Shown: piece by piece, positions 50,838 to 59,500 of the stretch
How the letters are laid out: the number at the start of each line of letters is the position of its first letter
Numbering within the stretch: the stretch's first letter is position 1
Program-made: the position numbers and the translations under genes
DNA from: Methanoregula formicica SMSP
GTDB taxonomy: Archaea > Halobacteriota > Methanomicrobia > Methanomicrobiales > Methanospirillaceae
DNA length: 64,000 nt
Assembly: GCF_000327485.1 (NCBI RefSeq)
Contig: NC_019943.1
Span: 2,294,001 to 2,358,000 of the forward strand
Direction: 5' to 3'
Notes under the pieces: generated by a model
What the model was told of the DNA's origin: nothing
The model's input: the letters and a program-made list of their open reading frames with translations, nothing else
Database searches by the model: none

Positions 50838-52280
50838 TTATGGGATCACATTATGCGTTATCATGGCTGCCGGGATACGCTTAATGAACTGAATCTTTTC
50901 CTTTCCTTTATCATCCCATCGCATCAGGAACAGCCCGTCGTGATCGATATACACGAACGTTTCCTTGAACGGGCATTCTTTCGTCAAAGGCATGGCCGGA
51001 TCCCGTTCCCAGTCTCCAGTATTGCAGAAGAACACCCGTTCCGGACCGGTATACTCTTGAGACTTCTTTCTGACAAAGTGCTTACTTTCGGGCATATTTG
51101 CACAATGTGTGTGACCGAACACAACGACGTCAGCGGTGAGAGAGTACTTTTCCGGGTTGAAATCACTCGCGCTCGATTTTTCCTTCGGGATGATCTTTTC
51201 AACGTCCGAGCCTTTGATACTGGTCGTTTTCTGCCAGAAGGAATAGAACTTCTTTTGTAAAGACACGACCAGTATCGGAACCGCGGTGAACGCTACAAGC
51301 AGGGAAAAGATAGCAAAGATGACCAGGAACAGGACATTATGGATCCAAGGGACAACAAAGCCCAGCAGGATTAATCCGGTAAGCAGAAGCGCGAAAAATG
51401 CAGCAACACCCTGGAGGATCTGTATCGGCCTGACCTGGAGTATTGAAATCTTTTTCTGGCATCCGCTCCCGAACAATACAACAGTATTCACGAGGCTTGC
51501 GACAATCACCCCACCGAGTATCAGCGTCAGCGCGCTGACAAGAGGGCCATTCTCCCGGTTGCCAAGCACTACGGCAAGAGCGATCCAGATCACCACAAGC
51601 GCACCTGCAATCACCGGTGTGACTTTTTTTGCCGCCTGGGTATTGGCAATATCGGCAATATAACTGATCGGATCGAACCGGGCCCCGATACACTCACCAA
51701 TGGAATAAGGCAACTGCTGCTGGTCAAACTGGTGGCCGTGAAGGAAGGCATAATGGACACCCCCGACCTCCAGACCCTCCCCGTTCCTGCCCGGAATATA
51801 GTGCTTCTTGTGGAGAGAGAACTTCTTAGTGTTCTGCGTGAACAGGTCGATTGAATCTTTCTCAGGAGAGGTCTTTTTTTTGTTCTCAAAATTCGCCGCA
51901 TCGATGATTTCCTCTACGTCTTCATCATGGTTTCCGGTGACGTAAACAACATCGCAGTCCATTTCCTGCAATTGTGCAAACGGCTTCAAGGCATCAAGCG
52001 TGACATAATCACGGTTCCGGCAGCGGCTGGCCCAGAATTCAAGGATGTCGCCGAGCAGGATGATCTTTTTCGGGGGCTTGAAAACCTTGTCGATACCGCC
52101 GATCCGGAACTGCTGCTCGCGGGAAAAGGGGGCTTTTCCCGAGAATCGTGAGACTGCCTCAAGGAAATTACAGAACCTGCCTGAGGTTTCGTGACCGAAT
52201 TCTCCCCCGAGATGGAGATCAGATACAACAATCACGCTTTCATCTTTGTCTATGCTGTCCGGACCGGATGCATCTGTCAT
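50838..52280 (-). CDS. Membrane metallophosphoesterase
   Basis: 480 residues. Calcineurin-like core split by membrane helices: VVSDLHLGGEFGH (Asp21, His23), ILLGDILEFW, VYVTGNHDED, FLHGHQFD and, after the helices, VVFGHTHCANMPE. About five helices in 215-345. The two halves of the active site must face the same side. Related in plan to UDP-diacylglucosamine hydrolase-like and Ser/Thr-phosphatase-like membrane enzymes of archaea; substrate unknown. 90 bp before the small membrane gene. Confidence 0.85.
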   Translation of the reverse strand: MTDASGPDSIDKDESVIVVSDLHLGGEFGHETSGRFCNFLEAVSRFSGKAPFSREQQFRIGGIDKVFKPPKKIILLGDILEFWASRCRNRDYVTLDALKPFAQLQEMDCDVVYVTGNHDEDVEEIIDAANFENKKKTSPEKDSIDLFTQNTKKFSLHKKHYIPGRNGEGLEVGGVHYAFLHGHQFDQQQLPYSIGECIGARFDPISYIADIANTQAAKKVTPVIAGALVVIWIALAVVLGNRENGPLVSALTLILGGVIVASLVNTVVLFGSGCQKKISILQVRPIQILQGVAAFFALLLTGLILLGFVVPWIHNVLFLVIFAIFSLLVAFTAVPILVVSLQKKFYSFWQKTTSIKGSDVEKIIPKEKSSASDFNPEKYSLTADVVVFGHTHCANMPESKHFVRKKSQEYTGPERVFFCNTGDWERDPAMPLTKECPFKETFVYIDHDGLFLMRWDDKGKEKIQFIKRIPAAMITHNVIP

Positions 52281-52371
52281 ATTTTATCTCCTTCATGGAT
52301 TGAATGCGATATTTCCCCCTGCGAAACGATGCATGCATCTCATCGTGCACTCGGGAAAAAATTTTTAAAAA

Positions 52372-52893
52372 TTATTTCCACCAGTTAGAGATTGCATATA
52401 TACCGAGCATGGCGAACACGGCAATTACCGTACCGTAGAATCCCACCCACGAGAATCCAGAGAGATAAGAGATATATGTAAAGGGCCCGCCGATTGCTGC
52501 AACATACCCGAAAAATGCCAGGGATTTGATAGTCCCCTGTTTTCCCCGTTTGGCATTTTTAGACCACTCCACCTTAAGATCATCGAACAATGTTTTTTCC
52601 GATCGGGAAATATCACCGGGTTTCACTGAAGCGACAATTCGTCGGAAATCTATACGCGAAATGGGGGGATTGCCTGCCGCGAAGTATCCCTCACAGAAAG
52701 CAAAGATCAACAATGCAATAAAAACACCAAACCACAGATAGACGAGGGATGTTGTTGGGCTTAATGATCTAAAACCGGTATCGAGTATGGTGTATGCTGA
52801 GATCATAAATGGGGGGATGATCCCCAGAAATGTATTGATCAGATCGCTGATACCATTTGATTCATTAGCCTTTGATACGGTTCCTTCAGCCAT
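52372..52893 (-). CDS. Membrane protein, unknown
   Basis: 173 residues from the ATG at 52893 (MAEGTVSK). Four likely helices (near 24-42, 52-70, 120-137, 145-166) and a central soluble segment with FRRIVASVKPGDISRSEKTL. Not recognised. Same strand as and upstream of the metallophosphoesterase; may be its partner. Confidence 0.55.
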   Translation of the reverse strand: MAEGTVSKANESNGISDLINTFLGIIPPFMISAYTILDTGFRSLSPTTSLVYLWFGVFIALLIFAFCEGYFAAGNPPISRIDFRRIVASVKPGDISRSEKTLFDDLKVEWSKNAKRGKQGTIKSLAFFGYVAAIGGPFTYISYLSGFSWVGFYGTVIAVFAMLGIYAISNWWK

Positions 52894-53059
52894 AATGCGC
52901 CACACCTCATGTATTACACGGGGGAATATATTGTATGAGATTATAAATTTTTGTCTTTGTTTCCGGAAAATAACCCAAAGTGACTGCTTTGGGCACAGGT
53001 CCGTACCGGGAATATACTGGCAGAATGGCGAAGAAATTCCCCCGTTCTGATAAATAAAA

Positions 53060-53707
53060 ATGGAAAAAATATATTTATTCCATGCGATGATACGTTCCCG
53101 TATGTCAGATCCAATGTTTGTCGAAGGGCCGTGGCCCTGTGTCCTGGGAATTGCAATCTATCCCAAAAAAAAGTGGGTTGAGGCATCGCATGGTGGCCCA
53201 AAAGATACGCCGCCTTTTGAGCACCTGCACTATTACAAAGACACCGTGAGACAAAAGATCACTCCGGAGATTACCCAAGACAACAGCTTCCGTATTTACT
53301 GCAAGATCTTCAACCCTGATCCGAAATATTATTCTTACACAAAAATTTCTGGCATAATCTTTCCTGGTCAGACATTGGGGATAGAAACCCGTCTTATGAA
53401 AATTGGAGACTATAAGGAAGCACTGATCTATCCCGAAGTATTGAGTGCCGACAAGCGACGCTGGTTCCATCATAAACATCTCGAACCCATCGAGTCAGAA
53501 TTTCCTTCCCCTTCCACAAGCGAGAGCAAGAAAAGCTTTTTCTTCTTCAAGTATTTCGATCTCGACTACCGTTATCCACAGTTCTTTGACACCGATGAGC
53601 CGTTTACCCTAGTCTTTCGTGTCTCGGGCTCTCCCCAGAGCAACGAAGTCGGGATGATCTTCCCGGAACAGCAGTTTACATGGATCCATGAATGGGATGA
53701 CAGGTAA
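53060..53707 (+). CDS. Hypothetical soluble protein
   Basis: 215 residues (ATG 53060; ATG 53102 also possible). No membrane helix or signal. Beta-rich with many aromatic residues (FEHLHYYKDTVRQKITPEIT, NSFRIYCKIFNPDPKYY, YKEALIYPEVLSADKRRWFH). No family recognised. Divergent from the membrane protein at 52372. Confidence 0.55.
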   Translation: MEKIYLFHAMIRSRMSDPMFVEGPWPCVLGIAIYPKKKWVEASHGGPKDTPPFEHLHYYKDTVRQKITPEITQDNSFRIYCKIFNPDPKYYSYTKISGIIFPGQTLGIETRLMKIGDYKEALIYPEVLSADKRRWFHHKHLEPIESEFPSPSTSESKKSFFFFKYFDLDYRYPQFFDTDEPFTLVFRVSGSPQSNEVGMIFPEQQFTWIHEWDDR

Positions 53708-53722
53708 GGGGTCAAAAAAGAT

Positions 53723-53857
53723 TCACTCCTTCTTCGCGTTGTCCCGGTAAAAATCGATCAGCCGGTTGAGAATGGTATCATAACTCTCTGACTTCTTTCC
53801 CAGATCCGCTAACTTATCCCGTGTCTCTGTCTGGATTTTGATTGTTGTAAGGCCCAT
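53723..53857 (-). CDS. VapB-type antitoxin, orphan
   Basis: 44 residues from the ATG at 53857: GLTTIKIQTETRDKLADLGK then ESYDTILNRLIDFYRDN, the archaeal VapB ribbon-helix-helix form. No VapC gene follows; the next sequence is the end of a convergent gene. It could act on a distant toxin. Confidence 0.65.
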   Translation of the reverse strand: MGLTTIKIQTETRDKLADLGKKSESYDTILNRLIDFYRDNAKKE

Positions 53858-53955
53858 CGCATACTTTTTCTGCCCAGATATACCAAGTATGTAATCATCA
53901 TACCAATGGATAAATATATCCAATAAAGAGATCAATATACAAGTTGATGGATGTA

Positions 53956-54435
53956 ATGCCGCGAGATGACCTCACTATGCCCGACACAACAACCCCTGAC
54001 AAAACCCCCGGCACCGACCCCGCGACCGGCATCCCCCTCTTCCGCTCGCGAAAGCTTTCACCGTACACCATGAAACGGATCTCGAAAGGAACGGACATTT
54101 ATCTGAAGGTTGACGAGCACAAAGAGACCAGCTTCTATATCCTGCACTGGACGGAAGAAGAAAAAGGGTGCACGAAAGGTTCAGAAGATTGCAGAAAGAT
54201 CCCGTATTCGTATTCCACCGTCACGATCAACGAAGAGTGTGCCATCCGGCTCCTTCGCGGCCTCGTCATCATGCCCGACACGAGGAGCGGTGTGGAGTTC
54301 GGAAATATCCTGAAGTACGTGCCGGGATATTTTCGCAGCGTCAAACGGTCGCTGGATGTTGTTTATGTGGTACAGGATGACAGTTGCGAGAAATATTTCG
54401 AGTACTTCCGGCAGGGGCCGGAGATTTCACAATGA
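53956..54435 (+). CDS. Hypothetical protein
   Basis: 159 residues if started at the ATG at 53956; ATG at 53947 or 53977 also fit. The first ~35 residues are Pro/Thr/Asp-rich and disordered, the rest a compact alpha-beta domain (TDIYLKVDEHKETSFYILHW, TINEECAIRLLRGLVIMPDT, VDVVYVVQDD-like end). It resembles small methanogen-specific hypothetical proteins. Unknown. Confidence 0.55.
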   Translation: MPRDDLTMPDTTTPDKTPGTDPATGIPLFRSRKLSPYTMKRISKGTDIYLKVDEHKETSFYILHWTEEEKGCTKGSEDCRKIPYSYSTVTINEECAIRLLRGLVIMPDTRSGVEFGNILKYVPGYFRSVKRSLDVVYVVQDDSCEKYFEYFRQGPEISQ

Positions 54436-55010
54436 TTTATACTCCGGGGCTGGCCCACCCGGCCCGGCTCCGGCCCGGGTTCCTGCCTGCGATCCTCCTG
54501 CTGAAATGATCCGGCAGCCGGGAAAAAGTACCGGCGGCCCTGCTTTTGTCGATGTGAACGGGTTCAATAGTATTACGACCTTGTTCGTTTTCTTCCGGGC
54601 AGTCACATCCATTCAACGGGGGTAATCCCGAACCCTCCTGCCCGGGCCGGTTTTTTTGTGCACGGCCGGCACGTTTTTTAGAGGCGGGAGAGCGTACGCT
54701 CAACCAGCGTAACGGTCCCGCACTGCTGTCGTCGCAGCCCCTTCAGCTGTTCCCCGGAAGATCCGGAGTTTTGCCAGGGGGCGTTTGTGGTTCCCACACG
54801 TGCGGGGAAGAAATGATTCGCCGCAGTTGTGATTAGCTATGGTTTCATTGAGTATGTTATATATCTTGTGCTTGATAATGCGCGAAACGCTGTTCGACAC
54901 GAATTTTACGGGCAGATTGCAGCCGGGTTGGCAGAACCGGGAAGTTAACTGATTGAGCCGCGGAGAATTGCTCGGTAATATATCTGCCGGGCAAACGAAA
55001 TCCGGGGCGT
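54436..55010. other. Gene-free stretch
   Basis: GC-rich first half with CCCGGGCCGGTTTTTTTGTG and GCACGTTTTTTAG near 54636-54681, which look like terminators for the plus-strand gene. No convincing gene in 54440-55010. Confidence 0.45.
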
Positions 55011-56462
55011 TCATAGTTTTTTTCGGATAAACTCCTTATCCAGCACGTGAATGACTTCCTGGCGGCTCCTGCGCATTTTGTCAACGTACCTGGCCAGCGT
55101 TTTTATCTCTAATGGAGTCATCGTGAGATCCAGGTTGCTTGAAGCAATCTGGTCCTGGTATTCCACGATGCTGGTATAGAATTTTTTCAGCAGCTCACTG
55201 CCATCGCCATGACGGGTTGTCTGCAGCCAGAACTGGTACGATTCGATCCGCCCACGTGCCTGTTCAAGCCGCAGGACATTGTGACGACGGTTTTTGTTCG
55301 CATTGATATGTATGGCACTTCTGACCGCAAGGTGCATCACAACCTCAATGCACTCCTGGATATTATCGCTGGTCTCGATAGCAGGGACAATGGTCAGTGC
55401 ATCGGAAAGGTGCCTCATCACGGCATCGAATCGTGCTTCGTCACGGTCTTTTCCCAGTGCATCCATGATCTGGTCGCGGAACAGTTCATTTTCCACATCG
55501 AGGAACTCGGAAAATGCCACCAGGTTCTGGGAATTCAGTTGGAGATCCAGTTGATACGAACAAGTTTTGATGAGGGTATGGATCGGAACATTAAATTCAC
55601 CATCCCAGAATGAGAAACGCCGCGGGTACTGTTTGTTCTTTCTGGGTTTGTTATAGGGGTACCCTGTACCTCCGAGAATCCTGAAATGGGACTGGATATT
55701 GTTATACGCGGAGACTACATCATTGTTCGGAGTATTCGGCCAGCAGTCATCATCGCTCCCCTCGATAGTGATGAGAGGAATGTCATCGCAGGGTTTGGCG
55801 ATATAGGGGCCAAAGACCAGCTTCTTCTTGTCAAAGATGTACATGCAGATCGATGGCATGAAATCATATTCCTTGATCTGGAAATTTCTGATGGGGATCG
55901 AAACATTCTGGTGATGTTCAAGGAGGAAGGTGAAGATCTCAAAGAGGTTCTGGTTCATTCCTCTGACCGACGCAGTGTTGCTGTATTCATCTGCCTGGCG
56001 CAGCCGGAGGTAACTCGTTTCTGAGTTTTTCCTTTTTCTCTTGACCATGTAGATCTCAACGACAAAATGGGAATCTTTCTGGAGTTTCCGGGTGAGTATC
56101 TCAAGGATAAAATCAAGCCGCTGCATGAATATAAAAACAAACTGGACACTCCTGTTTGCCTGCAGGATGCTTTTTTCCAGGTCGTGATCGGTAAAAAACG
56201 ATCGCCTGACTATCGGGATCTGGTTCGTGCGCCCATGATAAATCCACAAAGCCCCAATAAACATTATTACCACGGATATCACCAGGGCCAGGACGGACAG
56301 CACCGGGAAAGCCCCGGAAGAGACAACCGTGTTCAATGAGCCGAAGATGAACGTAATGATTGCCACGACACTTGCCACAAACCCGAACAAGACAAAAAAT
56401 ACATCAATCGTGATAAAATTAAAAAAATGCTTGAGTTTTACCCAAACCTGCTTATAATCCAT
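55011..56462 (-). CDS. Two-helix membrane protein with large cytoplasmic domain
   Basis: 483 residues. Two N-terminal helices (about 17-42 and 50-74) and then ~400 cytoplasmic residues. The first part (LEKSILQANRSVQFVFIFMQ, SHFVVEIYMVKRK, SICMYIFDKKKLVFGPYI) has the alternating strands of a PLD-like or nucleotide-binding fold without an HKD motif. The C-terminal ~200 residues are helical with a dispersed charged coiled coil. A sensor/effector is possible; not assigned. Confidence 0.55.
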   Translation of the reverse strand: MDYKQVWVKLKHFFNFITIDVFFVLFGFVASVVAIITFIFGSLNTVVSSGAFPVLSVLALVISVVIMFIGALWIYHGRTNQIPIVRRSFFTDHDLEKSILQANRSVQFVFIFMQRLDFILEILTRKLQKDSHFVVEIYMVKRKRKNSETSYLRLRQADEYSNTASVRGMNQNLFEIFTFLLEHHQNVSIPIRNFQIKEYDFMPSICMYIFDKKKLVFGPYIAKPCDDIPLITIEGSDDDCWPNTPNNDVVSAYNNIQSHFRILGGTGYPYNKPRKNKQYPRRFSFWDGEFNVPIHTLIKTCSYQLDLQLNSQNLVAFSEFLDVENELFRDQIMDALGKDRDEARFDAVMRHLSDALTIVPAIETSDNIQECIEVVMHLAVRSAIHINANKNRRHNVLRLEQARGRIESYQFWLQTTRHGDGSELLKKFYTSIVEYQDQIASSNLDLTMTPLEIKTLARYVDKMRRSRQEVIHVLDKEFIRKKL

Positions 56463-56789
56463 CAGGTACCACAGGAACGAGAATCGCTTTCTGAAATATA
56501 ATACCCTTTTGAAATATTTCCAGCAAGACTTTCCCCGCTAATCCGGGATAACAGACAATTTGAAATCAGGCATATTATTCAAGGAGATCGGTTTTCATTA
56601 TTGCGCAAAAGTAGACAGGGTCCGTACAGATAAAAAAACCAGTCCCTGCGTGACAGAAGCTCTGCAGGAACAGAACTTCCGGAAACGAAGAATCCGGCAA
56701 CAATGGTATCAGACAGGTTCCCTCCACCCCCCCATCCCATCCTCCCGGGAATCCCCCCAAGAAATATTCACAGGATTTTTATAACGAGA

Positions 56790-57320
56790 ATGACAATATC
56801 GCGTATGGATGACATGAGCGACTGGATTTGTTATCGCGACAGGATCTGTTATCCCGCAGAAACATTCCTCCTCAGGTTTCCCGTTGAGAATAAAGAGCGC
56901 CTGATCAGCGCGATCATCAGCAATGCATTCCTGAATGAAAAAATCCCGTTCGAACAACTCAAAACAATTCATGAAGAACACAGCCTCGCGACCCTTGGCG
57001 ACTTTGTCCTGGATTACGCAATCATCGCAAATTTCCCCGTCAATGAAACAGTCACCCCGCAAAAGATCAACGATTTCCGGGAGCAGTACGGCAATAACAC
57101 CACCCTCCACCGGTATGCCCGGGACTGCCTGCACCTGCAGGAATACATTCTCTGGGGATCGGACCAGCGGATGAAAAAAATCTGGAACCAGGAATCAACA
57201 GACATGCTCGCAGACCGTTTCGAGATGCTCATCGGGGCACTATATCTCGAAAAAGGCCTGAACGGGGTCCTGGAATTTTTACAAACGCACCAGTTTTTCA
57301 AAAAGATTGATGCTCTCTGA
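56790..57320 (+). CDS. RNase III-like domain protein
   Basis: 176 residues (ATG 56790; 56805 or 56814 also possible). RNase III signature LATLGDFVLDYAII (LxxLGDxVL, with Asp) and second signature MLADRFEMLIGALYLEKGLN (ADxFExxxGAxY, with Asp and Glu). No double-stranded RNA-binding domain. RNase III is rare in archaea and mostly seen in mini-III form; this looks like a stand-alone catalytic domain. The first-helix Glu is placed at LATLGDF rather than LExLGD, so activity is uncertain. Confidence 0.7.
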   Translation: MTISRMDDMSDWICYRDRICYPAETFLLRFPVENKERLISAIISNAFLNEKIPFEQLKTIHEEHSLATLGDFVLDYAIIANFPVNETVTPQKINDFREQYGNNTTLHRYARDCLHLQEYILWGSDQRMKKIWNQESTDMLADRFEMLIGALYLEKGLNGVLEFLQTHQFFKKIDAL

Positions 57321-57480
57321 AAAATTCACTGCATGGAGGGCCTGGCCCACAGCGGATTGAACCGAAGAGACGTTCAGGAACGTTCCGTTCCACGGGGAAC
57401 AAAATGAACCCACGGGAAAGCGATGAATACTTGCTGGAGAGAAATATCTCTTTTTATAATTTTATTGCATACTAGTATTC

Positions 57481-57780
57481 ATGCCCTGCGATCTGACCGG
57501 CATGGAGATCCAAATCCTTTACATCCTCTACCGTAACAAAAATTTCAAGGCAAGTGCCGGCTATCACAGCAAAAAACTAAAAAAAATTCTCCGGAAAAAA
57601 TACGATCAGGACTACAGCAACGCCATTGCAACCCTGAAAAACCGGGGATATGTCGCAACAATAAGAAAGGACGACCCGAAGTACTACATCTGCGATCTTG
57701 CCAAGACCTGGTCCGTCCTGAACGAACATGGCCTGAACGTGACACCCCTTGGGGGAGGGCGCACCCACCACCTGGACTGA
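57481..57780 (+). CDS. Small winged-helix regulator
   Basis: 99 residues: MEIQILYILYRNKNFKASAG, a helix KKLKKILRKKYDQDYSNAIA and a wing RGYVATIRKDDPKYYICD. Typical archaeal MarR/ArsR-like single domain. A TTTTTATAATTTTATTG box lies 14-30 nt before the ATG. Followed 70 bp later by another regulator. Confidence 0.7.
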   Translation: MPCDLTGMEIQILYILYRNKNFKASAGYHSKKLKKILRKKYDQDYSNAIATLKNRGYVATIRKDDPKYYICDLAKTWSVLNEHGLNVTPLGGGRTHHLD

Positions 57781-57850
57781 TCAATTCTGTTAACTTTTTT
57801 TAACAATAATTTTAACCCGGGAAAGCATATATTAAAAACGGAGTATCTAC

Positions 57851-58315
57851 ATGGACCAGCCATTCGGAGGATTACTCGGAGACACCTGCGAGACGCGGCT
57901 CCTCCAGTTCCTCCTGCCGATGTACGGGATTGAATTTGAGATGGCCGAACTCGTGGAAGAGAGCGGCCTGACTCGGCAATCGATTGCAAAGGCGATAAGG
58001 AAGTTCTCAGACCGGGACATGATACAGGTCCGGAAAAACGGCAGGACCCCGCTGTATTCCATCAATGAAGATTCACCGCTAGTAAAGCGCCTTGAGGCCT
58101 TTGACAATTCGCTTATCGAGTCGATGCTCGGGCCGGAAGAATTTTCAAAAATACGGAGTACGGAAAGAGAAAACTCCAAGAAGACCACTCTTCCGGTTGC
58201 CGACACGACCGGAAGCGGGATCCGTTACACCCACGATCACCCCGGGAAGGATGCTCCCTGCATTGCAAGCCGGCCTGGCAGGTACCCGGGCAAAAAAACG
58301 ATCGTCCGGCAGTAA
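57851..58315 (+). CDS. Winged-helix regulator
   Basis: 154 residues. Winged helix at 8-75 (TRLLQFLLPMYGIEFEMAEL, TRQSIAKAIRKFSDRDMIQV, GRTPLYSINEDSPL), then a helix and a polar, probably disordered tail. CATATATTAAAA 14-26 nt before the ATG is a TATA box. Regulators of this type in Methanomicrobiales usually control neighbouring genes. Confidence 0.72.
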   Translation: MDQPFGGLLGDTCETRLLQFLLPMYGIEFEMAELVEESGLTRQSIAKAIRKFSDRDMIQVRKNGRTPLYSINEDSPLVKRLEAFDNSLIESMLGPEEFSKIRSTERENSKKTTLPVADTTGSGIRYTHDHPGKDAPCIASRPGRYPGKKTIVRQ

Positions 58316-58382
58316 CCCTGAAACGGTGCGCCCATGGCCGGGAGCATGTAACCTGTTTCCTGCAGGGGCCGGGGAACTCAAT

Positions 58383-58442
58383 GCAGGTTCAGTTATTAAG
58401 CACTACGTAACAACTGCCGCTAATGGCAAATTATACCGGACA
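58383..58442 (+). repeat. Direct repeat, left copy (pair with 61765)
   Basis: GCAGGTTCAGTTATTAAGCA and the following ~40 bp match 61765-61824 (about 75%). In one frame both read similar peptides (AGSVIKHYVTTAANGK and TGASIKEYLTPAADGK). Probably remnants of a duplicated gene end; they flank the 3.3 kb with regulator C, the Fic remnant and the REC-PAS kinase. Confidence 0.5.
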
Positions 58443-58506
58443 AAAAACTACAACCCCGGCATGATCCCCGCCATCAGCTCCGGGTCCGCTCCCGCCGGCC
58501 ACCCGG

Positions 58507-58881
58507 TTACGCCACATACCCCTTTGCTTTTTTCAAGAGGGCAAGCCGGTTCTCTATTGCGCTCTTCTGCGCTTCCTCGATCATGTCCACGATCTCACGG
58601 ACCGGGATCTTCAGCGCCACTTTCTTGCTCGGCCGTCCCATCCCGGAACCCGCAACTGCCGAAACCGAGATCCAGTCGTGGTCCTCCATGTGTTTCAGCG
58701 CGATGCTCACCTGCGGCTCGTTCAAGTCGGTCCCGTGCTCGATCTCCCGCATCGTCCCCTCCGTGTTCTTGAAGAGATAGACCAAAACCCGGGCAACCGT
58801 CCGCGGGGTGCCGGTCGCCACCAGCGCACTGACGAATTCCTCGTCCTTTTTCGTGAAGGTCAAAAGGGCTTTTTTGTTCAT
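58507..58881 (-). CDS. Winged-helix regulator (paralogue C)
   Basis: 124 residues from the ATG at 58881 (MNKKALLTFTKKDEEF). Core TPRTVARVLVYLFKNTEGTM, PQVSIALKHMEDHDWISVSA, GRPSKKVALKI, then a C-terminal helix. Intact paralogue of 31643 and 34562. Palindromic TATA at 58902-58916 suggests autorepression. Confidence 0.82.
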   Translation of the reverse strand: MNKKALLTFTKKDEEFVSALVATGTPRTVARVLVYLFKNTEGTMREIEHGTDLNEPQVSIALKHMEDHDWISVSAVAGSGMGRPSKKVALKIPVREIVDMIEEAQKSAIENRLALLKKAKGYVA

Positions 58882-58901
58882 GGCGTCACCTGTTTCATGT
58901 A

Positions 58902-58916
58902 TCATATTTTATATGA
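58902..58916 (-). promoter_or_regulatory. Palindromic operator/TATA of regulator C
   Basis: TCATATTTTATATGA, 6 bp perfect arms around TTT, 21-35 nt before the ATG at 58881; almost the same as 34954-34969. Confidence 0.62.
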
Positions 58917-59108
58917 ATAAATACATTTTGGACGCGGGAGGAAAATGGGCGGGGGACCGGGCCGGGCACGGCCTGCATGAGGGGACGCAGAATGCAGCAC
59001 GTAGTTTCTGAAACAGTCCCTATTTTTATAGATACAGGATGGAGATATTCGGGTCCGGCTGTTGGCTTCGCTCACGGGCAATAATGCCCCGGTGAGGCCA
59101 GAACCATA

Positions 59109-59166
59109 TTCTGGTAAGCCAGACTTAATCGCCTCAAGCACACGGTCACTCTGGCTTGCCAGAATT
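59109..59166. repeat. Double palindrome at the Fic remnant
   Basis: ATTCTGGTAAGCCAGA (59109-59124) and TCTGGCTTGCCAGAAT (59151-59166) are inverted copies with one mismatch, 26 bp apart; each arm is also a small hairpin (TCTGG-CTTG-CCAGA). Could be a terminator or a protein-binding or mobile-element end. Confidence 0.55.
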
Positions 59167-59171
59167 ATTTT

Positions 59172-59447
59172 TCATGTTGCTTGTCGCGAGACCTTGAACA
59201 TCACTACAAGATCACGTGTTTTTACCGAACTGTTCGCATGGATGAACTCAATGATCTTCATCTGGCGACCAGACAGCGCAACCTGTCCCCCGGCGATCTT
59301 CCGGTGCTCGTCAGACGAAAGCAGCAGCACACGCTCTTTCACCCGGTGCAGCGAGACCTCAACCCCCACCAGGAAATATTCCAGCCAGGGGGTACAATCG
59401 GGATAGGTCCCGGTTTTCCCGCTATTCCCTGCAACCCTCACCCTCAT
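59172..59447 (-). pseudogene. C-terminal remnant of a Fic-family protein
   Basis: 91 residues. The part from YPDCTPWLEYFLVGVEVSLH through GQVALSGRQMKIIEFIHANS to VKTRDLVVMFKVSRQAT is the C-terminal winged-helix tail of Fic AMP-transferases with the usual LTxRQxxILxFIxxN pattern. The catalytic Fic core and its HPFxxGNGR motif are absent, and the frame ends before the usual end of the tail. The 5' part was lost next to the kinase at 59501. Confidence 0.65.
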
Positions 59448-59500
59448 CCCGGAAAAAAATTAACCGTGGAAAAAACCAGTTAAGTACAGGATTCTGCCCG

